From contig OY856409.1 in NCBI GenBank assembly GCA_963693085.1, positions 659,600,591 through 659,664,590 on the forward strand: a stretch of DNA of 64,000 nucleotides, written 5' to 3'. The notes under the pieces are model-generated. The model was not told where the DNA came from. It saw only the letters and a program-made list of their open reading frames with translations, and made no database searches. Every line of letters starts with the position of its first letter. The first letter of the stretch is position 1. The stretch is from Alisma plantago-aquatica (lineage: Eukaryota > Streptophyta > Magnoliopsida > Alismatales > Alismataceae). The position numbers and the translations under genes are program-made. This document shows, one piece after another, positions 61,307-64,000 of this stretch.

Positions 61307-62131
61307 TGTGATGACCCTAATTTTAGGATTATGATACCCAATATAGTGTTTTAAGACAATGAGTGTCATGTAGATGATGATACCAAACTAAGGAATTGAG
61401 TATTCACTCATGGACTCTTTTCACTTAAACAGGGTAAGCATAGATGTAATGAATGCTTATTATATCTAATTGAGTTAAATTACAATGAATAGTTTTTCAT
61501 TCAACGACTTGGGTGTTCAGGAGACCCAGAGGTTCATTTAATATTCTCAATGAACCCAAGTTCCAAATTGATGAAATGTAAGGTATGTTAGGATAATGAA
61601 TGGCATTTTTGGACATGTTTGATCGTTGAGGATTATGCAATTTGATTCGAGATTTACAAATTATTTAGGAGTCTGTTTGAGAGTCAACTTAGATGATGAA
61701 CTGTTGGAATTTTGGGTTCAAACTTGATAATATGAGGATTTATGTGATGAATACCCATGGTTCAAATTTCATAGAATTCCAAGTAGAAATTTGAGAGATA
61801 TTGAGGTTTGAATACTTTTTTTATCCACAACTACAAGGATAAGGAAGATATTGATGACGAGCGTGATGACATTGATAACGAAAATAACTATGATGATGAT
61901 GATGAGGTTTGAATACTTGATTCAATGATACACGTATAATTGGAGGATATGCCAATTTGAGAATATTTTTTCAGTTAGTTTTTTGTTTTTTTTACCCTGT
62001 CACATGGTCATTTCCTTTGGAGGGCTCCGTGGGGCTGGTTCAATGAGGTTTAATGTTATCTGGTCATCCATCACCTATGGAAGTGGAGGAACAGAACCAG
62101 CTGAGGTGTCCTTAGATCCGACGAGGCAGGC
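61307..62131 (+). repeat. E2 3' LTR, left part
   Basis: TGTGATGACCCTAATTTTAG onward aligns with 49197-49920, except for a 101-bp insert at 61818-61918 bounded by a repeated GAGGTTTGAATACTT. It is cut after GAGGCAGGC by E4. Confidence 0.9.
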
Positions 62132-64000
62132 TGTAACACCCCACTTTTCATATCACATGAGCGGAAACATTTTTACTTAAGGGGGTGCCACAAAATGCTA
62201 TTCATTGCAATAAAGTAAATGAAACACTTTGCATTGATATAAAAAATGATTCATACATAGTTTTTGGTAGAAGAAAACTACATCATAAACATATATGAGA
62301 TCTACTTTACTTGGTAACATAACTAAACATGATATACATGACATCTGGATCTCTAGATCGTCTAGGTAAATGGCACCCCACCAGGCAACTTGAAGATCTC
62401 CTAGTCTTGATTTCCCTTTTTGTTCTTCATTTGCTCCAAGTCCTGTGGACATCTCATCCCCAACCATGCAAAAACAAACATCACATCAATAATAGGTATT
62501 TGGCACTTTATATGACATGAAAGTAAATGTAACTTGACATGATAAAATTTACTTGACATGACTTGACATAAACTTTAACATGGATTTTCTTATGCATTCA
62601 TGATTCATAAATTTGCATGCTGAATTGAACGGTGAATATATGCATCCCTCTATGACACTCCCTAAGGAGCACATGATTTCTAGGAAAGCCCTTAATGCCC
62701 CTTGAGGTCCATGATTCGGGAGCATATAAAAACTAATTCAATTCCAATTAACTTTATCATAAACATGACATTAACATTACCATTAAAATTATCATGATCA
62801 TTGAACTTTAACATGATGGGATTTCTCCCCTTGAACCATAATGGGATTACTCCCTCATAAACCATAATAGGGTTTTCCCTTTTTAAACATGATTCATTAA
62901 CCTTAATTCATAACCAGTAATCATAATAAGGGTTTTTACCATAGACTATCAGTAATCAAACAATCAAACAATGATAAGTAGGCATGATGTATTCTTTGGA
63001 AAAGCATTTCATAATTCATGCAGCATACTAAAGTGCATAATCCTAAATAACATGCATTAAACCCAATTACTTGTGCCAAATATGCATGGCCCGCTTACCT
63101 ATTGTAAACCACCTTAGGTCAAGTCATCTGACCTGATTGAGTCTTTAAACAACTATAATTATATTGAAGCCATAAGATGTACATAGGTTCATAACCCTTA
63201 AACCCAAATCTTGGTCCTTGAATTATTGAGGCAATTGAATGTGTAAAACATCATTTGAAAATACTCTAGGTTGATGGGAAATCAAAAGAGCTTTTAAATG
63301 AGTATTTTTGTGTATTTTTCTGAGGTCATATGCACAAGTTATTAATTTTGCATTCTGGACCAATCAGAAGTGAGGAAACTTTGGCGTGACATTCATTTAA
63401 ATCAAAAATAACCCTGATGTAAATAAAAGGCTAAAGGTCAGAAAGATCTAGATCATGTGTTACATCTTATTGAAATATCAGGGGTAAAAGTGACATTTCA
63501 TCACAAATGATATCTTGTGGATGAAAGACAAAACTGTGCATCGAAAACTCCAGAATAGCCATGGACAGTGTGACAACAACATTTCGATGTGAGGGTGTTG
63601 AGGTCATTACGGAACCTGGTTTCTTCCCAGTCTGCTCCATCGCGAGCCATGGCTTCAACTAGAAGAACTAGAGATCTCGATCCCCTAGTTCGAGAGATCA
63701 GAGGGACGCTACTCATGGAGAGATGAGGGGCTCAATGGATTCCTTGCATCGAGACGGAGTCAACGAGCCTGGGCTCAGGCCATGGGGCGGCTAGACCACC
63801 AGGTTCCATGGTACAACCATGGTAGCTGAAACACAGAGGGTCAAGGTCTGAAAATAGACTGAAACTGCGAGGGTAAAAGCCAGGCGAGCATTCACGAGAG
63901 GCTGGAGAAACTAAGTGAATAGTTGCTAGAAGAAAAGAAGAACCAAAAACACAAGCAGATCGCCGAAACAACAAAAACAGGGGAGAAAGTCGGAGGGGCA
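62132..64000 (-). mobile_element. LTR of another element (E4), probably minus strand, runs out of the window
   Basis: E2 LTR sequence stops abruptly and TGTAACACCCCACTTTTC begins, a common terminal sequence of plant gypsy LTRs. Read on the minus strand, the GC-rich leader-like part (63560-64000) comes first and the AT-rich part ending in TGTTACA comes last, the same polarity as the other LTRs here, so the element probably lies on the minus strand. CAGGC (62127-62131) should be its target duplication. ORFs at 63467-63974 minus are LTR sequence without protein similarity. Confidence 0.7.

Larger units (their letters stand above)
49197..62131 (+). mobile_element. Non-autonomous gypsy-type LTR element E2, split by E3 and E4
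   Basis: It starts TGTGATGACCCT at 49197 inside the CACTA element. Its 5' LTR runs 49197-50981 and, after nested E3, 58548-59308. A perfect primer site follows at 59311. The interior (59309-61306) is about 2 kb without gag or pol, then a polypurine tract and the 3' LTR from 61307, interrupted at 62132 by E4. By eye about ten substitutions separate the first 185 bases of the two LTRs. It must rely on proteins from a related element. Confidence 0.88.

Noticed and set aside
1..64000. tRNA, rRNA, CRISPR arrays, host genes or organelle insertions
   Set aside because: No such signal was seen; tRNA-like boxes occur only in the SINE, and the regular repeats are LTR, CACTA or simple-sequence repeats.

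Overview
The window is plant nuclear DNA made almost entirely of nested transposable elements; I found no convincing host gene, rRNA or tRNA gene. Evidence for an angiosperm with a transposon-rich genome: Ty3/gypsy elements with C-terminal chromodomains (chromovirus, Tekay/Del-like), a primer binding site for initiator tRNA-Met (TGGTATCAGAGC), a CACTA transposase starting MDRSW, a Tourist-like MITE, and TTTAGGG-like repeats. The species cannot be named from the sequence.

Layout. 1-6760: 3' part of a gypsy element, E1 (end of gag, whole pol, 2.5-kb 3' LTR), inserted into an older gypsy relic, E0 (6761-about 8080), whose pol/LTR junction is tandemly duplicated. 8081-12609: AT-rich, probably old LTR sequence, with a tRNA-derived SINE (10162-10317). 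12615-28551: a second gypsy element, EB, bounded by a GTAAC target duplication. EB contains a 5'-inverted (twin-primed) LINE just behind its primer binding site (15448-18093) and a truncated reverse-strand copia element in its 3' LTR (24801-28516), which itself carries a short poly(A)-tailed insert (27145-27455). 28557-38040: degenerate AT-rich DNA with a MITE (33970-34493), simple repeats and a diverged duplication.

From 38041 a CACTA transposon runs on the minus strand: TNP2-type transposase 47418-44178 and a second gene 44087-42780. It was invaded by a 3.76-kb solo LTR (38187-41944) and by a non-autonomous gypsy element, E2, from 49197. E2 carries a complete non-autonomous gypsy element, E3, in its 5' LTR (50982-58542, target duplication ATTAG). 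Its 3' LTR is cut at 62132 by another LTR element, E4, that leaves the window.

How the parts relate. E1 and EB encode Gag, protease, RT, RNase H, integrase and chromodomain, now broken. E2 and E3 have large LTRs and about 2 kb of non-coding interior, but keep the 3' end block of an autonomous element; E3 shares LTR blocks with E1, which suggests mobilisation by an E1-type element. The most interesting observation is a short, position-conserved, intron-like segment (87 nt in E1, 74 nt in EB) exactly between gag and protease. Unspliced RNA would end Gag a few codons into it; splicing would give Gag-Pol.
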